A stretch of DNA of 64,000 bases from Pseudomonas beijingensis (GTDB lineage: Bacteria > Pseudomonadota > Gammaproteobacteria > Pseudomonadales > Pseudomonadaceae), in assembly GCF_030687295.1 (NCBI RefSeq), contig NZ_CP117425.1:6018001-6082000 (forward strand), in the 5' to 3' direction. The notes under the pieces are model-generated. The model saw only the letters and a program-made list of their open reading frames with translations. It was not told where the DNA came from and did no database searches. The first letter of the stretch is position 1, and every line of letters begins with the position of its first letter. The translations under genes and the position numbers were made by a program. Below are positions 48,527 through 56,174 of the stretch, piece after piece.

Positions 48527-48539
48527 AGCAATAGCCCGG

Positions 48540-49487
48540 TCACCGCCGAACCCGACTCATCCGCTTCGTCAAAAACCCAAACATCTCTTGCCGTATCGCC
48601 AGCGCCTCATTCGCCAGGTGATGCCGCCCTTCAGGCAACATCAGCACCTGCGGCCGGTCGAATTTGCCGCGCAGCACTTGCAGGTTGTGCACCCAATCCA
48701 CCGTCATGTCCGCCTGTCCCTGCACGATCAACGGCTGGCGCGGGCTGCTCGGGGCGGTTTCGATACGCTTGATCCATTGCCCCAAGGCCCCCACCCATGC
48801 GGTGGGCAAACGTAATGGCTGCAGCGGATCGGCTTGCAGGAATGGCAGGAACTGCGGGTCAGTGGAGTTCTCGCTGAAACGCCGGGCGATACCAGTGACG
48901 AAGGGCTTGAGCAGGTAATAACTCAGGCGCGACCAACCCCAGGCCCGCGGCCGCACCAGGGGTGACAACAGGATGACCTGGCCCTGGGCCGGGCTCTGCG
49001 CGCCGTGGTTGAGCACGTGATCGACCACGATCGCCCCGCCGGTGCTTTGCCCACACAGGTGCCAAGGATGCGGCAGGTCCAGCGTCGTGGCCTCGGCCAA
49101 TAGCCCCTGCAAGGTGGCCTGGTACTCGGCGAAATCCTCGATGCTGGCGCGTTCGCCGCTGGACAGGCCATGGCCCGGCAGGTCGCAGGCGATCACCGCG
49201 AACTTCTGCTCCAAGGCCCATTCGATCAAGTGCCGGTACAGCCCCATGTGATCGTAGTAACCGTGGAACACAAACAACGTCGCCACGGCTTTTTCCGGCC
49301 ACCAGACCTGACTGACCACCTCATACCCGCCCACCTCGAAACGCCCCAATCCCTTGCGCACGCTGCGCTGGGGAAAATCCAGCCCATAGAACCGCTGGTA
49401 AGCCTGGGCTTGTTCGGACAGGGCTTGCCACTGGGCCAACGGTTGCAGGCTGGCACGCAGGAGATCGGGATCGAAAGTGGCAGGCAT
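48540..49487 (-). CDS. Monoacylglycerol-lipase-like alpha/beta hydrolase
   Basis: A 315-residue hydrolase of the Hydrolase_4 type. FVFHGYYDHMGLYRHLIEWAL is the HG oxyanion region. DLPGHGLSSGERASIEDFAEY follows, then nucleophile elbow LCGQSTGGAIVVDHVL (GQSTGG) and catalytic His in LPEGRHHLANE. Substrate unknown. ATG 49487 is used; an adjacent TTG would add one residue. Confidence 0.85.
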   Translation of the reverse strand: MPATFDPDLLRASLQPLAQWQALSEQAQAYQRFYGLDFPQRSVRKGLGRFEVGGYEVVSQVWWPEKAVATLFVFHGYYDHMGLYRHLIEWALEQKFAVIACDLPGHGLSSGERASIEDFAEYQATLQGLLAEATTLDLPHPWHLCGQSTGGAIVVDHVLNHGAQSPAQGQVILLSPLVRPRAWGWSRLSYYLLKPFVTGIARRFSENSTDPQFLPFLQADPLQPLRLPTAWVGALGQWIKRIETAPSSPRQPLIVQGQADMTVDWVHNLQVLRGKFDRPQVLMLPEGRHHLANEALAIRQEMFGFLTKRMSRVRR

Positions 49488-49595
49488 CAAGGTTTCCAGA
49501 CATGGGCGCAGCGCGCGAGACAGACTTTACAAGCCTGTGATATTCATCTGTCGCGGCAAGCATGGCAAGCTACGCGGCTTCAGAGGATCGACTCC

Positions 49596-50171
49596 ATGCG
49601 CCCGTCCCATCGCACGACCTTGCTTGCCAGCCTGCTTGCCCTCGGATGCGCCATCGTATTGTGGGCGGCCTACGACTGGTTCCAAGGCCGTTTCCTGCGG
49701 ACCTTCAGTCAACACACGGCGGTGTTTTCCGGCGACCCTCTGCGCCTGCCTGCCGACCTGGCCGGCCCCGGCGCGATCCGCCTGGTGCATTTCTGGGACC
49801 CGGCGTGCCCGTGCAACGTCGGCAACCAGCAGCACCTGGCCGAACTGGTCGATAAATACGTACCGCAAGGCGTTGAGTTCTATGCGGTACAAAAGCCCGG
49901 CAGCCAGGGTCAATTACCGGCCACCCTGAACAGCCTCAAACCGCTCTCGGCGCTCCCCGGCTCAAACCAGATTCCCGCCAGCCCGGCCGTGGCGATCTGG
50001 GATCGCAGCGGCCAGTTGGCGTACTTCGGCCCCTACAGCGAAGGCCTGACCTGCAATTCGAGCAACAGCTTCATCGAACCGATTCTCGAGGCGTTGAGTG
50101 CCGGCCGGGAAGTTAACGCGACTCACACATTGGCCGTGGGCTGTTATTGCCCGTGGTCGGTTTCAAACTGA
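49596..50171 (+). CDS. Thioredoxin-like DUF6436 protein, membrane-anchored
   Basis: A 191-residue protein with an N-terminal signal anchor (about residues 8-27) and a thioredoxin-like fold. LVHFWDPACPCNVGNQQHL has a CPC motif in place of CxxC, and a C-terminal CYCPW pair of Cys could form a second redox site. No function known. It is the last gene before the T3SS cluster, on the same strand but separated from rspR by about 390 bp. Confidence 0.78.
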   Translation: MRPSHRTTLLASLLALGCAIVLWAAYDWFQGRFLRTFSQHTAVFSGDPLRLPADLAGPGAIRLVHFWDPACPCNVGNQQHLAELVDKYVPQGVEFYAVQKPGSQGQLPATLNSLKPLSALPGSNQIPASPAVAIWDRSGQLAYFGPYSEGLTCNSSNSFIEPILEALSAGREVNATHTLAVGCYCPWSVSN

Positions 50172-50559
50172 AGTGTTAACTACATCACGTATTGCCAGCC
50201 TCCTCTTGGGTGAGAATACAAAGTTGAACCTAGTGCCCGCCTCTAGAGCTCTTACTCAAAGTAAGGGCGTGGGCTGAACCGTTTGTCGGATCCAATTTTT
50301 CCAAAGAACGCCATTACCCTTCCTTTTCGGCCTGTGCCCCGTGCCAGACGGGTTGTGCAGGGCAATTGACGGCCGCCGACCGTTTAGCTGAATCGATTAA
50401 CAGCGGCCGTGCCAGTATGAACTTTTTTTTAATCTCTTCTCTAAACCTCGTGACCAACAAAATGTTCTTTACCCGTGCAGCGCGCGGCGGCGCTAACTAG
50501 AGGAAGTTCCATACGCCTTTTGATCTTTCAACTTGTCGACCCTCCTAACCAAACAAGAA
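50172..50559. promoter_or_regulatory. Long leader upstream of rspR with inverted repeats
   Basis: A 388-bp region, AT-richer than its surroundings, preceding the T3SS activator gene. It holds CTTAC-TCAAA-GTAAG near 50251 and a perfect 8-bp pair ACGGCCGC (50369-50376) / GCGGCCGT (50403-50410) flanking an AT-rich 26-nt core. A T-tract lies near 50425. No hrp box and no convincing sigma54 site was found. Its length and dyads suggest regulator binding, which is inference. Confidence 0.45.
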
Positions 50560-51498
50560 ATGGAATCGTCAGTGATGCAAAAGCTGCTATGCGCTGCACT
50601 TTCCAATCCCCATAAAGAAGATGCCCTCAACCTTGAGGCGTTTGTCCAATGCGTCGCCCCGCTCATGATCGACGTGCTGCTGCGCGGCGAAACCGGCACG
50701 GGTAAAGACACGCTGGCAGAAAAGATCCATCGTATGTCGGGTTGCTCCGGCAAGTTCGTTGCCATCAACTGCGCCGCCATTCCTGAAACCCTCGCGGAGA
50801 GCCAGCTCTTCGGGGCCAACACCGGCGCGTTTACCGGCGCCAGCCAAAATCGCGCGGGGTTCGTCGAAGCCGCGCATAACGGCACGCTGTACCTGGACGA
50901 AATCGACAGCATGCCGTTGGGGCTGCAAGCCAAGCTGCTGCGTGTCCTGGAATCCAGGACGGTCCAAAGGCTGGGCTCGACCCAGAACATCCCGGTGAAC
51001 ATGCGGGTTATTGCCTCCGCCCAGTGCCCGCTGGGAGAAATGGTCGAACGTGGCGAGTTTCGCCGGGACCTGTATTTTCGCCTGAACATCATCAGCCTCA
51101 AGCTGCCTCCACTGCGTAGCCGCAAGGAGCGCATCGTGCCGCTGTTCCAGTCGCTGGTGCGCCGGGAGGCACAGGCACTTGACCGGCCTTATGTCGCACC
51201 GTCGCCAACGCTGTTGCGCCAACTGCTCGGCTACGCCTGGCCTGGAAACATCCGCGAGCTGCAATCCGCCGCCAAGCGATACGTGCTCGGCTTGCCGGCA
51301 TTGCCCCGCGCCGAACCACTGGAACACAGCAGTTCAACGCTCAAGTTGAAAGAGCACCTGCAGCAGTTCGAGAAAATCCTCATCGAGGACTGCATGCGCC
51401 GCCACCATCACTGCATCGACAAGGTTATCGCCGAACTGGGTATCGCCCGGCGTACGCTGTATTACCGAATGAAGTGCCTGCAAATATCGACGAGTTGA
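50560..51498 (+). CDS. rspR: HrpR/HrpS-type sigma54 activator RspR
   Basis: A 312-residue enhancer-binding protein consisting of an AAA+ domain and a short Fis-type HTH, without a receiver domain. That is the HrpR/HrpS architecture. Walker A is GETGTGKD, the sigma54-contacting loop GAFTGA is intact, Walker B is GTLYLDEIDSM, and the HTH is DKVIAELGIARRTLYYRMK. In P. syringae HrpR and HrpS form a hetero-oligomer that activates hrpL; here only one such gene is present. ATG 50560 is preferred; a TTG at 50533 would lengthen it by nine residues. Confidence 0.9.
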   Translation: MESSVMQKLLCAALSNPHKEDALNLEAFVQCVAPLMIDVLLRGETGTGKDTLAEKIHRMSGCSGKFVAINCAAIPETLAESQLFGANTGAFTGASQNRAGFVEAAHNGTLYLDEIDSMPLGLQAKLLRVLESRTVQRLGSTQNIPVNMRVIASAQCPLGEMVERGEFRRDLYFRLNIISLKLPPLRSRKERIVPLFQSLVRREAQALDRPYVAPSPTLLRQLLGYAWPGNIRELQSAAKRYVLGLPALPRAEPLEHSSSTLKLKEHLQQFEKILIEDCMRRHHHCIDKVIAELGIARRTLYYRMKCLQISTS

Positions 51499-51509
51499 GT
51501 GGGATCGGT

Positions 51510-51538
51510 GGAACCGTTTACGCAACGGTCGCCACTTA
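51510..51538 (+). promoter_or_regulatory. hrp box upstream of rspA
   Basis: GGAACC at 51510-51515, a 16-nt spacer, and CCACTTA at 51532-51538: an exact match to the HrpL-dependent hrp box consensus. It begins 12 nt after the rspR stop and lies 52 nt before the rspA start. Confidence 0.92.
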
Positions 51539-51590
51539 ACCGTCGAGACGCTCACGATCGTCTCGCCATTCCACAACCCGGAGATACGAC

Positions 51591-51801
51591 TATGAGTTTT
51601 GGTGGACTTTCTCTCGCGGCTTCCACGGCTGCCATGCAGCAGATGGACGCGACCTCCGCTGCGATGACAACCATGAAATCCGAATTCGACCAGAAGAAAC
51701 TGGTCGCCGACACCATGAACGCAATCGCGGCAGGGTCGATGGACACCGCAACCAAGGCCATCACCGCCATGGGGGAGGCATCCAAAGGCATACGATTCTG
51801 A
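51591..51801 (+). CDS. rspA: T3SS pilin, HrpA-like (RspA)
   Basis: A 69-residue Ala/Met/Thr-rich helical protein without Cys or Trp, directly behind a hrp box in the hrpA position. Its C-terminus (DTMNAIAAG...KGIRF) resembles the conserved C-terminal segment of P. syringae HrpA (NAI.AG, final KGI plus aromatic), as recalled from the family. It is shorter than the roughly 110-residue HrpA, close to Erwinia HrpA in size. It forms the extracellular pilus subunit in this system class. GGAGATACGACT precedes the start. A strong UUCG hairpin follows the stop. Confidence 0.85.
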
Positions 51802-51816
51802 CCCATCCGCTTCAGT

Positions 51817-51832
51817 CCCCGCTTCGGCGGGG
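51817..51832 (+). terminator. UUCG hairpin after the pilin gene
   Basis: CCCCGC-TTCG-GCGGGG, a very stable tetraloop stem 15 nt after the rspA stop and without a T-run. It is more likely to protect the 3' end of the pilin mRNA or reduce read-through than to fully terminate. Confidence 0.6.
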
Positions 51833-51862
51833 CAACCTCAAGCGCGATGCGCAGGAGGCCTT

Positions 51863-52792
51863 ATGCACATTGACATGCCAGACAGCCTTCGTGCTCTCAG
51901 AGACCTGTCCCATGACGAGCCCACGCAGCGCCCCGCCCAGACTCCTCCGGGCCTGGCGAACGTGGTCGCCGAGCACCTGGCGTTGCATGGGGCCGGCGAC
52001 CGGTTGCGGGCGTCGCTCGTCCAGTGGGGTGACGAACAGGGTTCGACCGGCGGACAGTCTCGCTTCGGCTGGCGCAACCCCCAGGACAGATTGACCGCAG
52101 AAACCGAAGACCCTTTGCGCCTGGTGCTGGAAGACATCCTGGAAGAGATCAACAGCGGCACCGGTTCCAATCTCGATGTCGACATCGATGACGCCTATTC
52201 CAATGAAGACCTGTTCAACGATCTGGCCCAGATGCTCGCCCATCGCCGGCAACCCATCGGTGACAACGATCTCGACAGCCAAAGCGATTTCGGCAGTGCC
52301 AACAACCCCTTCTGTGGCGCGTTGTTCGGTGCCTGGGAAATGGAGGGCGATCACGCCACGCGGCGCGGTCGTCATGACGCGAGCCTGTCGCTGCTGCTCA
52401 AGATCATCGCAGTCCTGGGCCGAAGGAAACTGCTGACGCTGCTGGACATCGACGAAAGTGACGGCCAGGCGCGGTATGAACCGGATGACCAGGACCTGTT
52501 GTTCGAGATCGCGGCATTCATGGACCAGCACCCGGCGCGCTATCCCCCACCGGCAGCCCTCGACACGGAACGGTGGACATGGACCGAACGCATTTCCCGC
52601 GGCACAGCGCTGGATGCGCGCGAAACTCGCTTGTTCCAGCTTGCCCTGGAAGAACTGGACTCCGCGCTGGCCCGCTTGGCCGGCCAGCAGTCCCCGCTAC
52701 GCCAACGCGCCCGGCGCAGCCGGGAAGAAATCGAGTTTCACCTGAGCGTCACCGGTAGCGCTCGCAACGTCTTGAGGCGGATGTGCGCCTGA
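51863..52792 (+). CDS. rspZ: Harpin-like T3SS protein (RspZ)
   Basis: A 309-residue acidic protein in the hrpZ position. Residues about 210-275 (DQDLLFEIAAFMDQHPARYPPP, a Trp-containing linker, then ETRLFQLALEELDSALARL) follow the pattern of the harpin HrpZ/HrpW conserved block (EIA.FMD..P and ET..F..AL). Unlike classical harpins it is not Gly-rich and has Cys (NPFCGAL and a terminal RMCA). Harpins are secreted helpers at the plant cell surface. CAGGAGG lies 5 nt before the start. Identity as a harpin is an inference of moderate strength. Confidence 0.65.
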   Translation: MHIDMPDSLRALRDLSHDEPTQRPAQTPPGLANVVAEHLALHGAGDRLRASLVQWGDEQGSTGGQSRFGWRNPQDRLTAETEDPLRLVLEDILEEINSGTGSNLDVDIDDAYSNEDLFNDLAQMLAHRRQPIGDNDLDSQSDFGSANNPFCGALFGAWEMEGDHATRRGRHDASLSLLLKIIAVLGRRKLLTLLDIDESDGQARYEPDDQDLLFEIAAFMDQHPARYPPPAALDTERWTWTERISRGTALDARETRLFQLALEELDSALARLAGQQSPLRQRARRSREEIEFHLSVTGSARNVLRRMCA

Positions 52793-52841
52793 AGGCACCC
52801 GCTCTTTGAATTCCAGCTATTTGAACAACAGGAGACATTCC

Positions 52842-53216
52842 GTGGACATACATGCCATCGACCCCAGCAACCTCGCCTCCACTTCCGCCAAAACGAGCGC
52901 CAGGCCACAGGCCAGCGCCGAGACCAGCGATGTCAGTTGGTTCAACGCACAAATGCGCGAGAAAGCTCCCGCCCCGGACAGCGAAAACAACGTCGCGGCA
53001 CGCATCATTGACTCGTTGTCGAGCCGCTCCAGCGAATTGCAGCGCCTGGATGAACGCGCCAACCGCGACATGATCAAGGCCGTCCGCAGCGCCGACCCGC
53101 AGGATATGTTGCAGTCGAATCGGTCGTTGTCGTCCTTCCACCTGGAAAGCCTGATGACCGCGAAAATAGTCAGCAAAGGCTCCCAGGCAATCGAGAAGCT
53201 CACCAATCTCCAGTAA
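52842..53216 (+). CDS. rspB: T3SS inner rod protein HrpB/SctI (RspB)
   Basis: A 124-residue protein, the same length as P. syringae HrpB, in the expected position before hrcJ. The C-terminal half (SNRSLSSFHLESLMTAKIVSKGSQAIEKLTNLQ) has the conserved amphipathic helix of the YscI/HrpB inner-rod family. The GTG start at 52842 is chosen because CAGGAG precedes it at a normal distance and it gives the family length; no ATG is available at that position. Confidence 0.85.
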   Translation: MDIHAIDPSNLASTSAKTSARPQASAETSDVSWFNAQMREKAPAPDSENNVAARIIDSLSSRSSELQRLDERANRDMIKAVRSADPQDMLQSNRSLSSFHLESLMTAKIVSKGSQAIEKLTNLQ

Positions 53217-53230
53217 AGGGAAGGCCGGTC

Positions 53231-54118
53231 ATGTCCATGCGCGCGTTCTCCACACTGTTGCTGTGCCTGCTGCTCACCGGTTGCGACGAACGGACGGCAT
53301 TGCACAGCCATCTTTCCGAGCAGGATGCCAACGAAGTGATCGCCGAGTTGGCGAACAAGAACGTGGAGGCGAGCAAGCAAGTCGACAAAGACGGGTTGAC
53401 CGTACTGGTCGAGCCAGCCGACATGAACAGTGCCGTCCAGGTACTCGAAGCCGCCGGCTTGCCGCGTCGGTCCCGCTCCAGCCTGGGGGAGATCTTCCGC
53501 AAGGAAGGGGTGATTTCCACGCCGATGGAAGAGCGTGCCCGCTACATCTATGCCTTGTCCCAGGAGCTCGAATCGACGCTTTCACAAATCGATGGCGTGG
53601 TGCTTGCCCGGGTTCATGTGGTCCTGCCGGAACGGGTGGCTCCGGGTGAGCCGGTCCAGCCTGCATCGGCCTCGGTCTTCATCAAGCACACCAGTGCCCT
53701 GGACCCCGACAGCATTACTCCCCGCGTACGCAACCTGGTCGCCAGCGGGATTCCCGGCATGGCCGACGCCACTCAGAACCCGACCAAGTTATCGGTGGTA
53801 TTCGTTCCCGCCGCCCCCTATCAGGAACAGCGCAAGATGGCGTACTTCGGCCCCTTCCTCATGCAGGCCGATGACATTGGTTATTGGCGGGCGGTGACCG
53901 TGGCGGCAAGCATCACCTTGCTCGGCATCCTGATGGGTGCCTTGTATGGCCTCTATCGGCTATGGCGCAAAGGCGTGTTGGTGCTGCCACGGTTTCTCGG
54001 CCACACGCTCGCCAAGCCAGCCGGGACGCCCGCCTCACCTCAAAGCAGCGCGACACCCGGGTTGTTTGCCGTGAAAACCCCGGGGGCCAAGCCCGACAGT
54101 AACGGGACTGCCGCATGA
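53231..54118 (+). CDS. hrcJ: T3SS inner-ring lipoprotein HrcJ/SctJ (RscJ)
   Basis: A 295-residue YscJ/FliF-family lipoprotein. The lipobox LLLTGC puts the lipidated Cys at residue 18. Two ring-building modules (LSEQDANEVIAELANKNVEASK and RARYIYALSQELESTLSQIDGVVLARVHVVLPER) follow, then one C-terminal TM helix (about 221-242). It builds the periplasmic part of the inner-membrane ring. The stop overlaps rspD by 4 nt. Confidence 0.94.
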   Translation: MSMRAFSTLLLCLLLTGCDERTALHSHLSEQDANEVIAELANKNVEASKQVDKDGLTVLVEPADMNSAVQVLEAAGLPRRSRSSLGEIFRKEGVISTPMEERARYIYALSQELESTLSQIDGVVLARVHVVLPERVAPGEPVQPASASVFIKHTSALDPDSITPRVRNLVASGIPGMADATQNPTKLSVVFVPAAPYQEQRKMAYFGPFLMQADDIGYWRAVTVAASITLLGILMGALYGLYRLWRKGVLVLPRFLGHTLAKPAGTPASPQSSATPGLFAVKTPGAKPDSNGTAA

Positions 54119-54706
54119 CGGCGGAAGTTGAATGGGTGCGCTGGTGGAGCCACGCCTGGCGCGAGGCAGACCGGGCCTGGTACTCGTCGGCGCTTTGCCG
54201 GCTGACCGCGCCGCAAATCGACGCCCTCGCCCGGGGGCACCACGTCGCGCTTGCGCGCACCTTCGGCATGACCCCCGTGCACGCCACCACAACCCAGTCC
54301 GGCGCTGCAAGCGCTGTTCTGCGGTACGCCCCGGACCTTGCCCCTTGCCTGCGAATTGGTGGCGAGCACTTGCGCACCGTTAACGGCGACACACGCCCTT
54401 TCGGCGCAGGACCGGGCCTGGTGCGAGCGCACCGCCAAAGCCCTGCGGCCGGGGCACTGGCTCGAACAAGGCCAGGATCCGCTCGCACTGCTGCGTGCCT
54501 GGCTGGGTGAACGGGCCTGGGAACGTGCGCGCCTGGCGTTCCCACGCGACAGAATCAGTGCCCTCGAATCGGTGCCCGCCCCTCAACCGCCAGCCGCCAA
54601 GCTGAACACGCTTTGGCAGTCCGCCTGCTGGAAGGCTGAGCAAAGCCTGGCAGCCCCGGCCCCTATCCAAACGGAGAGACACGATGCTCGCTCGGCGTTC
54701 GCTTGA
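54115..54706 (+). pseudogene. rspD: T3SS accessory protein HrpD/SctK (RspD), frameshifted
   Basis: Between hrcJ and hrpE, as hrpD is in P. syringae. The first frame gives EVEWVRWWSHAWREADRAWY and then drifts. The remainder (LACELVASTCAPL, ALSAQDRAWCERTAKALRPG, LNTLWQSACWK) is in another frame. Removing one C from the run of five at 54272-54276 joins the two into about 196 residues. HrpD/SctK belongs to the cytoplasmic sorting platform with SctQ and SctL. The 3' end overlaps hrpE by 23 nt. Confidence 0.8.
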
Positions 54707-55277
54707 ACTGCGCCCCGATGGCCAGGGCCTGTCGCAGCCCTATATATCGCGCGAAACCCTGGTGGACTGTGCCCGCGCACAGGTCATCCTCGAACAGGCC
54801 CAGGCGCAGGCTGCGCAATGGCTTGAGCGCGCCAGCGCAGAGGCGGACGCGACCGTGCTTGAGGCCCAAGCCCGCTTCTGGGAAAAGGCCGAAACCTTGC
54901 TCGCCGCCTGGGAAGCCCAGCGCCAAGCCATGTGGGAGCGGATCGAGACGAGTGCTGCTCACCTGGTCAACGAGGCCCTGGGGACGCTGTTGGACGAAGT
55001 CCCGGAACAGGCGCGCATCGATGCGCTCGTTCGCCAGTTGGCGTCGCGCCAGGACGAGCCGGTCAGCGTCACCCTTCGCTGCCATCCCGAAGACCTGGCG
55101 AGCCTGACGCAGAGCCTGGGCACCGATGGCAGGCGCCCCTGGACGCCGGTGGCGGATGCCGACATGGAACGACAGCAACTGAAGCTGGAAACGCCAGGCG
55201 GCACATTCCTGCTCGACTGGCCCACCGCTGTCAAAGCCCTGCGCCTGCCTGATCCACCACACCTCCCTGCAAACTGA
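54684..55277 (+). CDS. rspE: T3SS stator protein HrpE/SctL (RspE)
   Basis: A 197-residue HrpE/YscL/FliH-type protein. The N-terminal half is a predicted coiled coil rich in Ala/Glu/Gln (residues about 30-95). The C-terminal part has the family's RCHPEDLASL...LETPGGTFLLDW pattern. It regulates the ATPase HrcN and links it to the sorting platform. Last gene of the first transcription unit; a REPIN and a hrp box follow. Confidence 0.88.
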   Translation: MLARRSLELRPDGQGLSQPYISRETLVDCARAQVILEQAQAQAAQWLERASAEADATVLEAQARFWEKAETLLAAWEAQRQAMWERIETSAAHLVNEALGTLLDEVPEQARIDALVRQLASRQDEPVSVTLRCHPEDLASLTQSLGTDGRRPWTPVADADMERQQLKLETPGGTFLLDWPTAVKALRLPDPPHLPAN

Positions 55278-55286
55278 CCTACCGCT

Positions 55287-55378
55287 ATCGCGAGCAAGCT
55301 CGCTCCCACAGGGATTTCTGGTGGCTGCGCTGCCTGTGAACACCCCGGAAAAACTGTGGGAGCGAGCTTGCTCGCGAT
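55287..55378. repeat. REPIN inside the T3SS cluster, between rspE and rspF
   Basis: Head-to-head REP pair between two codirectional T3SS transcription units, 85 nt before the hrp box of the second. No other canonical REPIN lies inside the cluster. Confidence 0.9.
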
Positions 55379-55462
55379 GACGGCGGCACAGCCCCCCGAC
55401 GCTAACTGAGCCACCTCCATCACAAGCAAGCCCCACCTCCCCAGTTTTTTCCTCATTTACGC

Positions 55463-55491
55463 GGAACCGCCCATGGCTTGACCACCACTCA
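55463..55491 (+). promoter_or_regulatory. hrp box upstream of rspF-rspV
   Basis: GGAACC at 55463-55468, a 16-nt spacer, and CCACTCA at 55485-55491, 34 nt before the rspF start. It matches the position of the hrpC operon promoter in P. syringae. Confidence 0.92.
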
Positions 55492-55525
55492 CATCGTGAA
55501 CATGCCTAACCCAGAGGAACCGCCC

Positions 55526-55750
55526 ATGTCTTCCACCGATGCCGTCCAGCGCCGCCTCGACACCTACTTCCAACGCGCGACCGACAACGTCAACAACGCT
55601 GCGATGAACGCGGCAGAAAGTCAGTCGCTCGACGACATGCATTCATTCCTGACGAGCATGAACGGCATGTCCGTGGCAGTGAACGCGGCGACTCAACAGA
55701 CCACGGCCCATCACAACCTCGCCAAGGCGATCATCGATGCAATGCCATGA
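55526..55750 (+). CDS. rspF: T3SS protein HrpF (RspF)
   Basis: A 74-residue helical protein, the same length as P. syringae HrpF, and first gene after a hrp box. Sequence: Ala/Asn/Met-rich with SLDDMHSFLTSMNGMSVAVNAA. HrpF in this class is a small needle-chaperone-like or secreted component needed for secretion; its exact role is unsettled. ATG 55526 is chosen over the upstream in-frame ATG on length. The 3' end overlaps rspG by 14 nt. Confidence 0.8.
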   Translation: MSSTDAVQRRLDTYFQRATDNVNNAAMNAAESQSLDDMHSFLTSMNGMSVAVNAATQQTTAHHNLAKAIIDAMP

Positions 55751-56174
55751 GCTGCGAACACAGCTCACCCGCTGGAGCGCCAGCGGCGATGGCCCGGAAC
55801 GCTTCAGCCTTGTCATCGACGATGGCGAGGCGACCTTCAGCAAGCTCGACGAGGCCGTGCTGGTATCGGTCGAGCTGACTGTCCCGATGACCCATGAGGT
55901 GCTTCTGGAAGACCTGCTTCGGCTGGCGCACCCAAGCCTATCGCGATTCCCCGGCGCGCTGGCCCGTTCGCCGCAGGACGGTCGTTTATGGCTGCTGACG
56001 CAATTGGCGCCGGACGGGCATATCGACGACCTGATCGAGGCGCTCGAAGCCCTGCTCAACCAGCGTGACACCTGGCAATCCATTCTCAATAAAGACCAAC
56101 GTGCCGTCGCAGCGCCTGTGGCGCGACGCCTCTCGCACTCTCACTTGCTCGGAACAGGAATCCGCCATGCCTAA
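55737..56174 (+). CDS. rspG: HrpG-like T3SS chaperone/regulator (RspG)
   Basis: A 145-residue acidic protein in the hrpG position, with a CesT-chaperone-like alpha/beta pattern (FSLVIDDGEATFSKLDEAVLVSVELTV...LLRLAHPSL...GRLWLLTQL). In P. syringae HrpG binds HrpV and relieves its repression of HrpS; a chaperone-like fold is usual. It overlaps rspF by 14 nt and rscC by 8 nt. Confidence 0.8.
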   Translation: MQCHELRTQLTRWSASGDGPERFSLVIDDGEATFSKLDEAVLVSVELTVPMTHEVLLEDLLRLAHPSLSRFPGALARSPQDGRLWLLTQLAPDGHIDDLIEALEALLNQRDTWQSILNKDQRAVAAPVARRLSHSHLLGTGIRHA

